A stretch of 48,220 nucleotides of DNA from Clostridiales bacterium COT073_COT-073 (GTDB lineage: Bacteria; Bacillota; Clostridia; Lachnospirales; Vallitaleaceae): the NCBI GenBank assembly GCA_003858485.1, contig RQYD01000026.1, positions 1 to 48,220 on the forward strand. The letters run 5' to 3'. The position numbers were made by a program, and so were the translations under genes. This document shows, piece by piece, positions 8,029 to 16,297 of the stretch (its first letter is position 1; every line of letters begins with the position of its first letter). The notes below the pieces were generated by a model, which was not told the origin of the DNA, did not search any database, and worked only from the letters and a program-made list of their open reading frames with translations.

Positions 8029-9021
8029 CTATAAATACCTTTTTTTCCTGATATCATCGCCAAAAAACAGAAGAGGCGTATATTCTCCCAAAAGTCTGGA
8101 TATTGTTCGCTCGGAATAGGTTTTAGAGAGCTGGGCAATCGACAGATTGGTAGAGATAACAGTCGCTTTTTGATCATTGATCCGCCGGTTTAAGGTTTGA
8201 AATAAGTCAGATTGGGTGACAGAGGTAATTACTTCCGTTCCCAGATCATCAATAATCAGCAAATCACAGTCATAAATCGACTGAATAAAGCCATAGTCAA
8301 TTTCGGTTTCGCCATGATGAAAATGGTATTTTTCAAAAAAACCGAAAAACTCCGGAGCTGATAAGTAAATGACCAGAAAACCCTGTTCCAGAACTTCTTT
8401 GGCAATACAGTTACATAAAAAAGTTTTACCCAGGCCGGAAGGGCCATTGAGCAATAAATTCTGATAGTTCTGACCAAAAGCAGCTGCAAAATGATGACAC
8501 TCTTCAAAGATAGTGTGCATATTTTCCCGGGGACTGATGCCATAAGTTTTATTTTTCTCAGTGCCATAAACTTCAAAAGAAAAACTGTCAAAATTCTGGC
8601 TGGCCAGGGCTGGTGCCAAATTTGACTGCTGATAGGCCTTTTCGATAAAGGCTTTTTTCAGGCAAAGACAGGCATTTAAATTGGGCAGAAATCCGGTATC
8701 CTGACAATGCGGACAATCATAAACTGGCTGTAAGTAATCAGCCGGTAAATGATGGCTGGCCAGTAAGGTGGTGATGGTCTGATCGGTTTGAGCCTGTAAA
8801 TTTTGCAGAGCTTCCGTAAATTCGGCTTTTTTTTCCGGTGAGCGCATGGTTTCCTGAAAAAAATAAGAGGTCTGCTCGGCTAAAGTTTGGCGAATTTTGG
8901 CAATTTCCGGAGCTTTTTCACAGACCAGCTGATAGCGCTGCCTGGCAATACTCTGGTTTTCCTGCCTTTTTTTATCTAAGTCTTTTAAGGCACTTTGTAA
9001 ATGTTTTTCTCTTAAATTCAT
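8029..9021 (-). CDS. DnaC/DnaI-type helicase loader ATPase
   Basis: A 330-residue AAA+ ATPase expected to load the replicative helicase onto DNA, interacting with the DnaD-type protein encoded just upstream. The N-terminal part (1-140) is helical and charged, then carries a cysteine cluster, CPHCQDTGF followed by CLC, probably a zinc site as in many clostridial loaders. The ATPase domain has Walker A GPSGLGKT, Walker B LLIIDDLGTE and a sensor-type STNLS. ATG 9021 overlaps the end of the dnaD-like gene by 4 bases. A rho-independent terminator follows. IstB-type transposition helpers share the fold, but no transposase is nearby and the DnaD partner makes the replication role more likely. Confidence 0.88.
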   Translation of the reverse strand: MNLREKHLQSALKDLDKKRQENQSIARQRYQLVCEKAPEIAKIRQTLAEQTSYFFQETMRSPEKKAEFTEALQNLQAQTDQTITTLLASHHLPADYLQPVYDCPHCQDTGFLPNLNACLCLKKAFIEKAYQQSNLAPALASQNFDSFSFEVYGTEKNKTYGISPRENMHTIFEECHHFAAAFGQNYQNLLLNGPSGLGKTFLCNCIAKEVLEQGFLVIYLSAPEFFGFFEKYHFHHGETEIDYGFIQSIYDCDLLIIDDLGTEVITSVTQSDLFQTLNRRINDQKATVISTNLSIAQLSKTYSERTISRLLGEYTPLLFFGDDIRKKRYL

Positions 9022-10208
9022 TGCCCTGTCTCCTTCTTTTTGATCCGCATTTCCAGTGCCTTTTTCTCAATGGCATGATAATCTTCCTGACGCTGGTCAT
9101 AATTGGTAAAAGTAGTTGTTTTGACAGTCCCATTTTTACCGGAAGCAGATTTTTCGTTGACAAATTCTTTTTTGGGAGCAGTCGCTTCCGCTTTTTGAAT
9201 TTGCTCTTTGGTCAATAAATTCTTGGTTTTCCATGATTTTAAAATACTATCGGTATAGTTCAGTTCCGGCTTACCGGTCTGTAATATGGTTTTTTCACAG
9301 GCATAAACAATGGTTTCCAGTGGGAACAGATATTCCTTGGTCCATTTGTCGATCATTTTGATTTGAGCCGGAATCGGGGCTAAATTATAGATACCATAAG
9401 CTTTAAGTACAGTGTAATAATGACTGGGATAGGATGCCAGATAATCTTTTGCCTGCTCAATTGTTTCAATATGATTTTCATGCCAATTGATCGCAACTTT
9501 TTCGATATAAGCCATCCGGGTATGATTATTTTCAACACAGTATTCAATTAAAAACTGAATCAGATCAAAACTCATCCCCAGCCAATCATGCAGTCCAAAT
9601 AAGATTTGCAAGTCCGTGGCAGTTAAACTTTTATTAAACAGTGCCTGAGTATAAAAGATCAATTGATCGCCGGACACATCCTTAGCAAAAGCTTCCAGTG
9701 TTTTGGCAGAATAAACCGGGCGGCTGGTTTGGAGATGGATCGCCGGATTATCAGAAGGCAGAAGCGGATCAGCTATTGGATCAACCAGCCGACTAACCGG
9801 CGGATCAATCTTTTCCGGCTGGACCTCTATGTTTTCTTTATTTATGGTTTCATTTTCTAAATTTTGGGCATTAACCGATGCAACCGCTGCTTTGGCTGTT
9901 TTTTTTCCGACCGCAGATTGGGGCAGGCCGGTAGGCAGGGAAATTTCGGTGTAATTTTCACCATCCGTTTGTGAAATTAGTAAACTAGCTTTGCTTAAGT
10001 ATTTAATTGCCCGAAAAATATCAGATTCCGTCACTTGCAGGGTATCAGCAATTTCATCCAGGTTTAAAGTTTCGTATTGATGATGAAATTGATATAATAA
10101 AAATAAATATATTTTCATGACAGTGCTGCTCATTTTGGACATGGCATTTAAAATAAACGAATCCGGAACTGGTGTAAAATTTTGGTTTGTGGGTAACAAG
10201 CGAATCAT
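9018..10208 (-). CDS. DnaD-domain primosomal replication protein
   Basis: A 396-residue protein with a DnaD-like N-terminal winged helix (about 20-95: MKIYLFLLYQFHHQY, then TLQVTESDIFRAIKYLSKASLL), a variable low-complexity middle (100-170) and a C-terminal DnaD/DnaB2 domain (about 195-325) containing YACEKTILQTGKPELNYTDS and ILKSWKTKN, the usual signature. Proteins of this type remodel DNA and recruit the helicase loader during initiation or restart. The gene overlaps the loader gene by 4 bases. About 75-300 bases upstream of the start is a group of DnaA boxes, hinting at control by DnaA. Confidence 0.88.
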   Translation of the reverse strand: MIRLLPTNQNFTPVPDSFILNAMSKMSSTVMKIYLFLLYQFHHQYETLNLDEIADTLQVTESDIFRAIKYLSKASLLISQTDGENYTEISLPTGLPQSAVGKKTAKAAVASVNAQNLENETINKENIEVQPEKIDPPVSRLVDPIADPLLPSDNPAIHLQTSRPVYSAKTLEAFAKDVSGDQLIFYTQALFNKSLTATDLQILFGLHDWLGMSFDLIQFLIEYCVENNHTRMAYIEKVAINWHENHIETIEQAKDYLASYPSHYYTVLKAYGIYNLAPIPAQIKMIDKWTKEYLFPLETIVYACEKTILQTGKPELNYTDSILKSWKTKNLLTKEQIQKAEATAPKKEFVNEKSASGKNGTVKTTTFTNYDQRQEDYHAIEKKALEMRIKKKETGQ

Positions 10209-10282
10209 GGGAATTCCTTTCTGCTTAAAGATAAGTCAGCTTAAAAACATTCAAACCAGCTTCAATAGCTTGTTTCAGATAC

Positions 10283-10508
10283 ATATTCACAAGTTGGAAA
10301 CAAGGTGTAAACAGCCTGCTCAAAAAGCGAAATGTGAGTTATGTGGATAACTTGGCAAAAAACGCTGTTTATTCGGTTTTCAAATTCCGAACATGTGGAA
10401 ATCATAGGAAAACCTTTAAAACAAAGGGTTTAAATGCACAATCGGCTGATTTTTATCAAATCAGATATGTGTTCAATCTGTTGACAAGTCTGTGGATAAT
10501 GTGGAAAA
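10283..10508. promoter_or_regulatory. DnaA-box cluster between murC and the dnaD-dnaC operon
   Basis: Two exact DnaA boxes (TGTGGATAA, reverse complement of TTATCCACA) lie at 10342-10350 and 10491-10499. Near-matches are TGTGGAAAA (10500-10508, directly abutting the second box), TGTGGAAAT (10394-10402) and, in the opposite orientation, ATATTCACA (10283-10291). The whole 300-base gap (10209-10508) has no gene. The cluster sits in the promoter region of the dnaD-like gene, so DnaA may regulate it or use it as a binding reservoir. oriC normally lies beside dnaA, which is not here. Confidence 0.7.
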
Positions 10509-11870
10509 CTAAAAATGCAGGAGCGCTTCCCCAACAAAATAAATATCTCCGGCACCCATAGTTATCAACATATCACCGGGTTCGGCCTGTGACAAAATAA
10601 AATTTTCAATTTCGTCAAAAGTTTCAAAATAATTTGTGCTCGGATTATGAACACGGATAGCATCGGCTAAATTTTTGGAGCTGATACCATAACTATTTTT
10701 TTCACGGGCTGCATAAATATCAGCTAAAATTAAATTATCAGCAGTGCTCAAAACCTGAACAAATTCCTCAAATAAAAGTTTGGTACGGGAGTAGGTATGT
10801 GGTTGAAAAATCAGCCAAAGTTTGTTATGTGGCACTTGTTTGATCGCTTCTAAAGTAGCAGCAATTTCTTCGGGATGATGAGCATAATCATCATAGACAG
10901 CAATTCCGGCAAAATTTCCCTTTAGCTGAAACCGGCGTTCCGCTCCATGAAATTCAGATAAACCCTGAGCAATGGCTGAAAAAGGAATTCCCAGGGAATC
11001 GGCAGTTGCAATGGCCGCCAGAGCATTGGCAATATTATGGTTACCAAAGACCGATAAAGCAATATGGCCAAGCTCATTATTCTGATGAAAAACATCAAAT
11101 TCGGGAGCACCATTGGCTTGATAGCGGACATTATCAGCGTGATAGTCACCACCTTCTCCAAAACTGATAATTTTAGCAGTCAGATCGTTGGCCAGGCGGG
11201 GACGGTCAAGCAGTGAAGCATGTAGGATTAATAAATCCTGAGTATTGTTTTCAAATTGATGAAAGGAATCTTCAATATCAGCTAAATTCTTAAAGAAATC
11301 TAAATGATCCTCAGAAACATTGAGGATAATGGAAATATTTGGAAAAAAGTTATGAAAACTATTACAATATTCACAGGCTTCTAATAAAAAGTAATCGGAA
11401 TTGCCAATTCGATAATTGGCTTTTAAAGCATCCAAATAGGCACCGACGGTGATGGTCGGATCTAATTCAGCAGCCATTAAAATACAACTGAGCATGGAAG
11501 TAACGGTAGTTTTGCCATGAGTTCCGGCCACAGCAATTGATTTTTGATATTCGGCCATAATTTGCCCCAGCAACTTAGCTCGAGAGAGCTCAGCAATACC
11601 ATGATTTTTGGCATATAAATATTCTGGATTATCTTCAGCGATAGCAGCAGTATATACAATTAAATCAGTATTCGTTGGCACATTTTCCGGTGCATGGCCA
11701 AAAGCCACTGCAATTCCTTGTTCTGACAGATACTGTGTGGTCGGACTGACATGAAAATCCGAACCGGATACCGATATCCCCATATTTTTTAACATCATGG
11801 CCAAGGCTGACATGCTGATACCACCAATTCCAATAAAATGGACATGCTTAAGTTTTTTTAGTTCGATCAT
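10509..11870 (-). CDS. murC: UDP-N-acetylmuramate--L-alanine ligase
   Basis: Adds L-alanine to UDP-MurNAc, the first peptide-forming step of peptidoglycan precursor synthesis, in the cytoplasm with ATP. The 453 residues show the Rossmann-type N-terminus HFIGIGGISMSALA (10-23), the ATP loop VAGTHGKTT, the EACEY and LNVSEDHLD segments of the central domain, and DDYAHHPEEI in the C-terminal domain, all typical of MurC rather than MurD/E/F. Length is normal. ATG 11870 is preceded by AAGGAGAAAT. It is the first gene of the minus-strand run; the DnaA-box cluster follows its stop. Confidence 0.96.
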   Translation of the reverse strand: MIELKKLKHVHFIGIGGISMSALAMMLKNMGISVSGSDFHVSPTTQYLSEQGIAVAFGHAPENVPTNTDLIVYTAAIAEDNPEYLYAKNHGIAELSRAKLLGQIMAEYQKSIAVAGTHGKTTVTSMLSCILMAAELDPTITVGAYLDALKANYRIGNSDYFLLEACEYCNSFHNFFPNISIILNVSEDHLDFFKNLADIEDSFHQFENNTQDLLILHASLLDRPRLANDLTAKIISFGEGGDYHADNVRYQANGAPEFDVFHQNNELGHIALSVFGNHNIANALAAIATADSLGIPFSAIAQGLSEFHGAERRFQLKGNFAGIAVYDDYAHHPEEIAATLEAIKQVPHNKLWLIFQPHTYSRTKLLFEEFVQVLSTADNLILADIYAAREKNSYGISSKNLADAIRVHNPSTNYFETFDEIENFILSQAEPGDMLITMGAGDIYFVGEALLHF

Positions 11871-12172
11871 TTGATTTCTCCTTAGAGTTTTTTATCAAAT
11901 CCGGCCGCTGACAGGTTGTTTTGGCGGCGAATCATCAGTGTTTACTGGTAGTATATCATATTTTTACCTGAATGTAACTAAAAAAATGTGAATCCCGGGA
12001 AAGCCCAAATGATGTTATGGTTTTGATATGTATTTAGATTATTTTTGAACAAAGACAATTGATAAATAATTATCAAAATAAGTGTTTTTTCCCATAATTA
12101 AATAGCTTTTTTGACGGAAGAAACAAAAAAAATTTAAAAAAATTTAAATATTCAAAAATTTTTTAAAAATAT

Positions 12173-12201
12173 ATTTCAATTATTCAAATTTGTGATATAA
12201 T
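12173..12201 (+). promoter_or_regulatory. purR promoter
   Basis: TTTCAA (12173-12178), a 17-bp spacer, then TATAAT (12196-12201) with the extended TGA just before it. A-tracts lie immediately upstream. Confidence 0.65.
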
Positions 12202-12228
12202 GTTTATAGGTATTTGTTGGTTCATTTT

Positions 12229-12243
12229 ACCCATGCTATGGGT
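12229..12243. promoter_or_regulatory. Inverted repeat in the purR leader
   Basis: ACCCAT-GCT-ATGGGT, about 20 bases past the predicted transcription start of purR. It could be an operator or a small leader hairpin. It does not resemble the known Bacillus PurR box. Confidence 0.35.
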
Positions 12244-12286
12244 GTGAAAAAATAAATACAAAACATGAGGGGAGGCGATATTAAAA

Positions 12287-13120
12287 TTGAACAACAAGAC
12301 AGCAGATAGTAGAATGGTGATAGAAAAATTACCCAAACCGATTCGCTACAGTTTTATTCTCAAAGAGTTATCAGAAAACCCGTATCGTCAGTTTCGATTG
12401 CAATATTTTGCCGAAAAATGGAACATTTCCAAATCAACCATCAGTGAAGATTTGGCTGAAATTGAAACTTATTTAAGAAAAGCTAAAGCAGGATGCCTGA
12501 TATCTATTGCGGGAGCAGCAGGAGGAGTTATTTTTCAGCCTTATTTCAGCCCTGAAGATTTGAAATTATTAAAAGATGAATTGTGCCAACGATTGCGGGA
12601 TGAAGAAAGAATCATTGCAGATGACTTGTTATATATGAATGACCTTTTTTATGATCCGAATCTGTTAGGAAGAATGAGTAAGGGAATTATTTCGTATTAT
12701 GACTTATCTTCAATTGATTATGTAGCAACTATTGAAACAAAAGGAATTCCCTTAGCTACAAGAATTGCCGGACTTGCAAATAAGCCTCTTATAATTATTA
12801 GAAAACGGACCGTGCTTACCGAAGGGACCTCACTCTACAAAAACTATACCGATAGCAGCAGCAGGCAGATTAAGACATTAACAGTTTCTCTAAAGGCAGT
12901 ACAAAGAGGAAGCAGAGTATTATTTGTGGATGATTTCATGCGAGCGGGAGGAACAGCCAAAGCCGTCAAAGACCTATTAAAAGAATTGGATGCAGACTTA
13001 GCAGGAATTGCAGTTGTAATGGTTACCGGAATGCCGAAACAAAAATTGGTAGATAATTATCAGGCTTTAGTTGAATATCATGGGGTTAAGGATGGGAAAA
13101 TATTGATCACACCCAGATAA
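12287..13120 (+). CDS. purR: Purine operon repressor PurR
   Basis: Gram-positive PurR: a DNA-binding repressor of purine genes that responds to PRPP. The 277 residues consist of an N-terminal winged helix (about 15-75, with [17 protein letters not shown]) and a phosphoribosyltransferase-like domain with the PRPP loop [14 protein letters not shown] (about 213-226), ETKGIPLA and [11 protein letters not shown]. The start is taken as TTG 12287, 11 bases after GGGGAGG; a downstream ATG at 12314 has no ribosome site and would shorten the N-terminus. It heads the purR-spoVG pair, the same order as in Bacillus subtilis except that yabJ is missing between them. Confidence 0.93.
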   Translation: MNNKTADSRMVIEKLPKPIRYSFILKELSENPYRQFRLQYFAEKWNISKSTISEDLAEIETYLRKAKAGCLISIAGAAGGVIFQPYFSPEDLKLLKDELCQRLRDEERIIADDLLYMNDLFYDPNLLGRMSKGIISYYDLSSIDYVATIETKGIPLATRIAGLANKPLIIIRKRTVLTEGTSLYKNYTDSSSRQIKTLTVSLKAVQRGSRVLFVDDFMRAGGTAKAVKDLLKELDADLAGIAVVMVTGMPKQKLVDNYQALVEYHGVKDGKILITPR

Positions 13121-13160
13121 TCCTGATAATGAAGCTATTATCGGAAGGAGTTTAAGCAGA

Positions 13161-13454
13161 ATGGAAGTTACGGATGTAAGGATACGCAAGATTGACAAAG
13201 ACGGAAAAATGAAAGCAATCGTATCGATTACTTTTGACAATGCATTTGTTGTACATGATATTAAAGTAATTGAAGGGAAAAAAGGATTATTTATTGCCAT
13301 GCCTTCGCGCAAATCTTTAGATAATGAATTTAAAGATATTGCTCATCCGATTAATCCGGAGATGAGAAATTTATTACAAGACTTGGTTTTGGAAAAATAT
13401 CAGGAAACCTTAAAACAAGAAGAAATAGTAGAAGTCAGTCAATATATTGGATAA
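13161..13454 (+). CDS. spoVG: SpoVG family regulatory protein
   Basis: A 97-residue nucleic-acid-binding regulator. The N-terminus [19 protein letters not shown] and the central [18 protein letters not shown] are nearly diagnostic of SpoVG. In other Firmicutes it affects septation, sporulation, capsule or virulence genes and binds DNA and RNA; its presence does not prove that this organism sporulates. It lies 40 bases after purR, with ribosome site GGAAGGAG, and is followed by a strong terminator, so purR and spoVG form one unit. Confidence 0.95.
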   Translation: MEVTDVRIRKIDKDGKMKAIVSITFDNAFVVHDIKVIEGKKGLFIAMPSRKSLDNEFKDIAHPINPEMRNLLQDLVLEKYQETLKQEEIVEVSQYIG

Positions 13455-13502
13455 ATTTAAAATAATTTCAACCATAATTGCGAAGAGTGAAAAAAACGAT
13501 AG

Positions 13503-13542
13503 AAAAAGCTGTTGCCCAAAATGTAGAGCAACAGCTTTTTTT
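13503..13542 (+). terminator. Rho-independent terminator after spoVG
   Basis: A 13-bp perfect stem, AAAAAGCTGTTGC paired with GCAACAGCTTTTT, a 12-base loop and continuing Ts. It separates purR-spoVG from the GlmU-like gene. Confidence 0.92.
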
Positions 13543-13643
13543 AATAAAGCTAATGATTGGAAAATCTTTGTAAAACTGGAAAAAAAGTAAGGCATGACCA
13601 ATATTTGTGAAATCTTTTTGGCATGTTTTTATCAGAAAAAGGG

Positions 13644-13672
13644 TTGCTTTTTGCTAAAATTTTACTTATAAT
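13644..13672 (+). promoter_or_regulatory. Promoter of the glmU-like/prs operon
   Basis: TTGCTT (13644-13649), a 17-bp spacer and TATAAT (13667-13672), 70 bases before the start codon. Confidence 0.75.
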
Positions 13673-13742
13673 AGAAACAGACAAAAATTCAAATATTTTT
13701 GGATAACCACAAAATAAACTTTGAATAGAAAAAGGAAAGATA

Positions 13743-14879
13743 ATGGAAACAACTCTCCTATGGGAATCTTCTGCGGAAGAATATTTAAAAGACGCAATAA
13801 TATTCGGACAACCGGCGTGGGTGTATACAAAAGCCTTAATGGAAGCAGTAAATGGTCGATATTATGAGGTGCAGAGAGAGGATTACCAAATACTTTCTTT
13901 GGTGCGAGAAAATCGGAGTTTTTCGGCAGCGGATCAAAATATGCCGAAAAGGCCGGTTTTATATTTTGCCGGTCATTATCCGTCCTTGCCGAAAGAGTAC
14001 TTGCTTGAGTTCATAAATCAGGCACAGCAGGTGGGATTGGCCATTCTCCATAGTCCTTCTGCTAAATGGGCTGGAGAAAAGGAAATCATTTGCATTTTTT
14101 ACCAGCCGGGGGTGACGGGCAGTCTGGAAAAAACTTTAGCGTTTCCGGTCTTGCGTTTAAATCATCAGACTCAAATTTTTGAAATTGAACATCAGCTTTG
14201 CCGGAACCGTAATTTGCAGCTGATTCGTCAGGGAGTGCAAATTTTAGATATTGACTCGACCTGGATTGATGATCAGGCAGAGGTAGCAGCCGGCAGCATT
14301 ATATATCCGGTCACTCAAATTTTAGGAGCCAGCCGGATTGGTACTGATTGTCAGATTGGGCCGAATTGCCGGATTAAAGATACTGTGATCGGCCGTAATA
14401 ATTTAATCAGTCAAAGCCAGATTGAGGACAGCATGATTGCTGATGCCTGTAATATCGGGCCATTCAGCTATATTCGTCCCAATTCTGACATTGGCAGCCG
14501 GGTGCGGATTGGAGATTTTGTGGAGATCAAAAATTCAAGGATTGGTGATGATACCATGATTTCACATTTGACTTATGTTGGCGATGCGGATGTGGGCAAA
14601 AATGTTAATTTTGGCTGTGGAACGATTTTGGTAAATTTTGATGGAATCACCAAGCATCGTTCAAAAATAGAGGATTATGCCTTCATTGGCTGTAATAGTA
14701 ATTTGGTATCGCCGGTATATATTGGCAAGGGCGCATTTATCGCCGCCGGTTCAACCATTACTCAGGATTTGCCAGCGGATAGTCTTGGCATTGCCCGGGT
14801 AAGACAGCAAATAAAGGAAAATTGGGTAACTAAACGAAAACAATTGTTGAAGGAGGCAAAAACAAATGAGCAGTCATAG
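13743..14879 (+). CDS. GlmU-like glucosamine-1-phosphate acetyltransferase with degenerate uridylyltransferase half
   Basis: A 378-residue protein at the genomic position of glmU. From about residue 152 it matches the left-handed beta-helix acetyltransferase half of GlmU, with active-site segments YIRPNSDIG, FVEIKNS, HLTYVGDADVG, NFDGITKH and AAGSTITQDLP intact; this half makes GlcNAc-1-P. The first 150 residues replace the normal 230-residue UTP-dependent pyrophosphorylase domain: there is no LAAGxGTRM loop, and the segment VLYFAGHYPSLPKEYLLEFI resembles the GlmU stretch VLYGDxPLL with the catalytic Asp changed to His. I infer a shrunken, probably inactive nucleotidyltransferase remnant. Formation of UDP-GlcNAc would then need another enzyme. 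The gene overlaps prs by 14 bases. Confidence 0.85.
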   Translation: METTLLWESSAEEYLKDAIIFGQPAWVYTKALMEAVNGRYYEVQREDYQILSLVRENRSFSAADQNMPKRPVLYFAGHYPSLPKEYLLEFINQAQQVGLAILHSPSAKWAGEKEIICIFYQPGVTGSLEKTLAFPVLRLNHQTQIFEIEHQLCRNRNLQLIRQGVQILDIDSTWIDDQAEVAAGSIIYPVTQILGASRIGTDCQIGPNCRIKDTVIGRNNLISQSQIEDSMIADACNIGPFSYIRPNSDIGSRVRIGDFVEIKNSRIGDDTMISHLTYVGDADVGKNVNFGCGTILVNFDGITKHRSKIEDYAFIGCNSNLVSPVYIGKGAFIAAGSTITQDLPADSLGIARVRQQIKENWVTKRKQLLKEAKTNEQS

Positions 14880-15849
14880 CCAGTACATGGATAAGATCAA
14901 AATCTTTTCCGGAAATGCAAATCGCAGCTTGGCAGAAAAAATTGCGCATTATTTGGGACTGGAGCTTTCTGTATCAGAGGTTGGACAATTCAGTGATGGC
15001 GAAACCTTTGTCAAGGTTGGAGAAATGGTGAGGGGCGTCGATTGCTTTATCATTAATTCGACCTCTTATCCGGTTAATGACCATTTAATGGAGCTTTTGA
15101 TTATGATTGATGCTTTGCGCAGAGCATCTGCCGGTCGGATTACGGCTGTTATTCCGTATTACGGATATGCAAGACAAGACAGAAAGGCCAGAGCCAGAGA
15201 TCCGATTTCAGCCAGATTGGTAGCGGATTTATTAGAAGCAGCGGGAGCGGACCGAGTACTGACTATGGATTTACATTCCGCCCAAATTCAAGGATTCTTC
15301 AGTATTCCAATGGATCATATGTATGCCCGGCCATTGCTTGCTGCCTATTATGCTGAAAAAATCAGAGGCCGGGAAAGCGATTTTGTAATGGTATCACCGG
15401 ATATTGGCTCAGTCAAAAGAACCAGGGCATTGGCGGCAGATTTGAATGTACCGATTGCCATTATTGATAAACGCCGGCCTGAGCCAAATGTCAGTGAGGT
15501 TATGAATATTATTGGTGAAGTTAAGGATAAAAATGTAATCATTGTCGATGATATGATCGATACTGCCGGTACGATTGTCAATGCGGCGGAAGCCCTGAAA
15601 GAGAAGGGAGCAAAAACTATTTATGCTTGTTGCACTCATCCGGTGCTTTCCGGACCGGCCATTGACCGGATTAGTCATTCGTCGATTGAAGAGTTACTGG
15701 CACTTGACACCATTGAAATTCCGGAGGAAAAGAAAATTTCCAAAATTCGTCAGCTTTCGGCTTCAGAAGTACTGGGCAATGCGATTTTAAATATCCATGA
15801 TAATCGCTCGGTGTCACAACTGTTTACATATCATAATCCGAGAGCATAG
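14866..15849 (+). CDS. prs: Ribose-phosphate pyrophosphokinase (PRPP synthetase)
   Basis: Makes PRPP from ribose 5-phosphate and ATP for purine, pyrimidine, NAD and amino-acid synthesis. The 327 residues include KIFSGNANRSLAEKI near the N-terminus, the flexible-loop YYGYARQDRKAR, DLHSAQIQGFF and the PRPP-binding loop VDDMIDTAGTIVNAA. The start at 14866 lies 10 bases after AGGAGG inside the end of the upstream gene, so translation is coupled. Gene order purR, spoVG, glmU-like, prs is as in Bacillus. Its product is used by PncB in this window and sensed by PurR. A strong hairpin follows the stop. Confidence 0.96.
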   Translation: MSSHSQYMDKIKIFSGNANRSLAEKIAHYLGLELSVSEVGQFSDGETFVKVGEMVRGVDCFIINSTSYPVNDHLMELLIMIDALRRASAGRITAVIPYYGYARQDRKARARDPISARLVADLLEAAGADRVLTMDLHSAQIQGFFSIPMDHMYARPLLAAYYAEKIRGRESDFVMVSPDIGSVKRTRALAADLNVPIAIIDKRRPEPNVSEVMNIIGEVKDKNVIIVDDMIDTAGTIVNAAEALKEKGAKTIYACCTHPVLSGPAIDRISHSSIEELLALDTIEIPEEKKISKIRQLSASEVLGNAILNIHDNRSVSQLFTYHNPRA

Positions 15850-15877
15850 CAAGTAAATAGATTTCAATAAGGCAATC

Positions 15878-15931
15878 AAAAATCGCCCTACCCGTTATCG
15901 CGGAGACCGCATTTCGGATAGGGCGATTTTT
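15878..15931. terminator. Bidirectional terminator between prs and hicB
   Basis: A 13-bp perfect stem, AAAAATCGCCCTA paired with TAGGGCGATTTTT, enclosing a small GCGG-AGA-CCGC hairpin. A and T runs on both sides let it work for prs on the plus strand and hicB on the minus strand. The hicB stop codon (15930-15932) lies at its edge. Confidence 0.88.
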
Positions 15932-16139
15932 AAGCGTAAATCAATTTTCCTTTAGGAACAGGAATGGGTCGATTTAATAATCTGGCGGTTTCAATCCATT
16001 CATCAATCACAATTTCTGCATTTTGCAGAGCTTCTTGCCGCGTACTTCCATCAGCCATTGCACCGTCAAGCTCGGGTATTTCAGCAATAAATAAGGAATC
16101 TTCATCACTCCAGTATAAAATAATTTCATAATTACTCAT
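15930..16139 (-). CDS. hicB: HicB-family antitoxin-like protein, without adjacent HicA
   Basis: A 69-residue protein of the HicB (UPF0150) family: a partial RNase H-like fold, with YEIILYWSDEDSLFIAEIPEL, the GCMADG-like segment GAMADGSTRQEAL, and the helix NAEIVIDEWIETA followed by RPIPVPKG. It lacks the C-terminal DNA-binding domain that larger HicB proteins carry. Full HicB antitoxins neutralise HicA and repress their operon. No hicA flanks this gene: a terminator lies on one side and the shared murG promoter region on the other. The only hicA in the window is at 117-308. Ribosome site GGGAGGATC precedes ATG 16139. It may be a solitary regulator or partner the distant toxin. Confidence 0.85.
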   Translation of the reverse strand: MSNYEIILYWSDEDSLFIAEIPELDGAMADGSTRQEALQNAEIVIDEWIETARLLNRPIPVPKGKLIYA

Positions 16140-16204
16140 AAAAAGATCCTCCCAAAGAATATTTCAGCACTATTTCAAAGTCCCATTGCATATTCTTTTA
16201 TTTT

Positions 16205-16234
16205 ATTGTACTATAAAGAAGAAAACTTTACAAT
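16205..16234. promoter_or_regulatory. Symmetric two-way promoter for hicB and murG
   Basis: Plus strand: TTGTAC (16206-16211), a 17-bp spacer, TACAAT (16229-16234), directed to murG. Minus strand: TTGTAA (16233-16228), a 17-bp spacer, TACAAT (16210-16205), directed to hicB. Each -10 occupies the -35 position of the other, because ATTGTA and TACAAT form an inverted repeat at the right distance. Confidence 0.6.
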
Positions 16235-16297
16235 CGAAAAACAGAAACATTTTTTGTTGGTGCGAAAAATATAATAATCTTTGAGAAAGGGTTTCCC

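Larger units (their letters stand above)
11871..12286. other. Divergent intergenic region between murC and purR
   Basis: A 416-base gap. The right half (about 12110-12190) is a strongly AT-rich stretch of A and T tracts that may act as an UP-like or bent-DNA element for the purR promoter. It contains the purR promoter and a small inverted repeat listed separately. No gene or riboswitch is recognised. Confidence 0.6.

Noticed and set aside
10209-10508. Chromosomal origin oriC
   Set aside because: DnaA boxes are present, but dnaA, dnaN, rpmH and a clear AT-rich unwinding element are absent, so a regulatory role is more likely.
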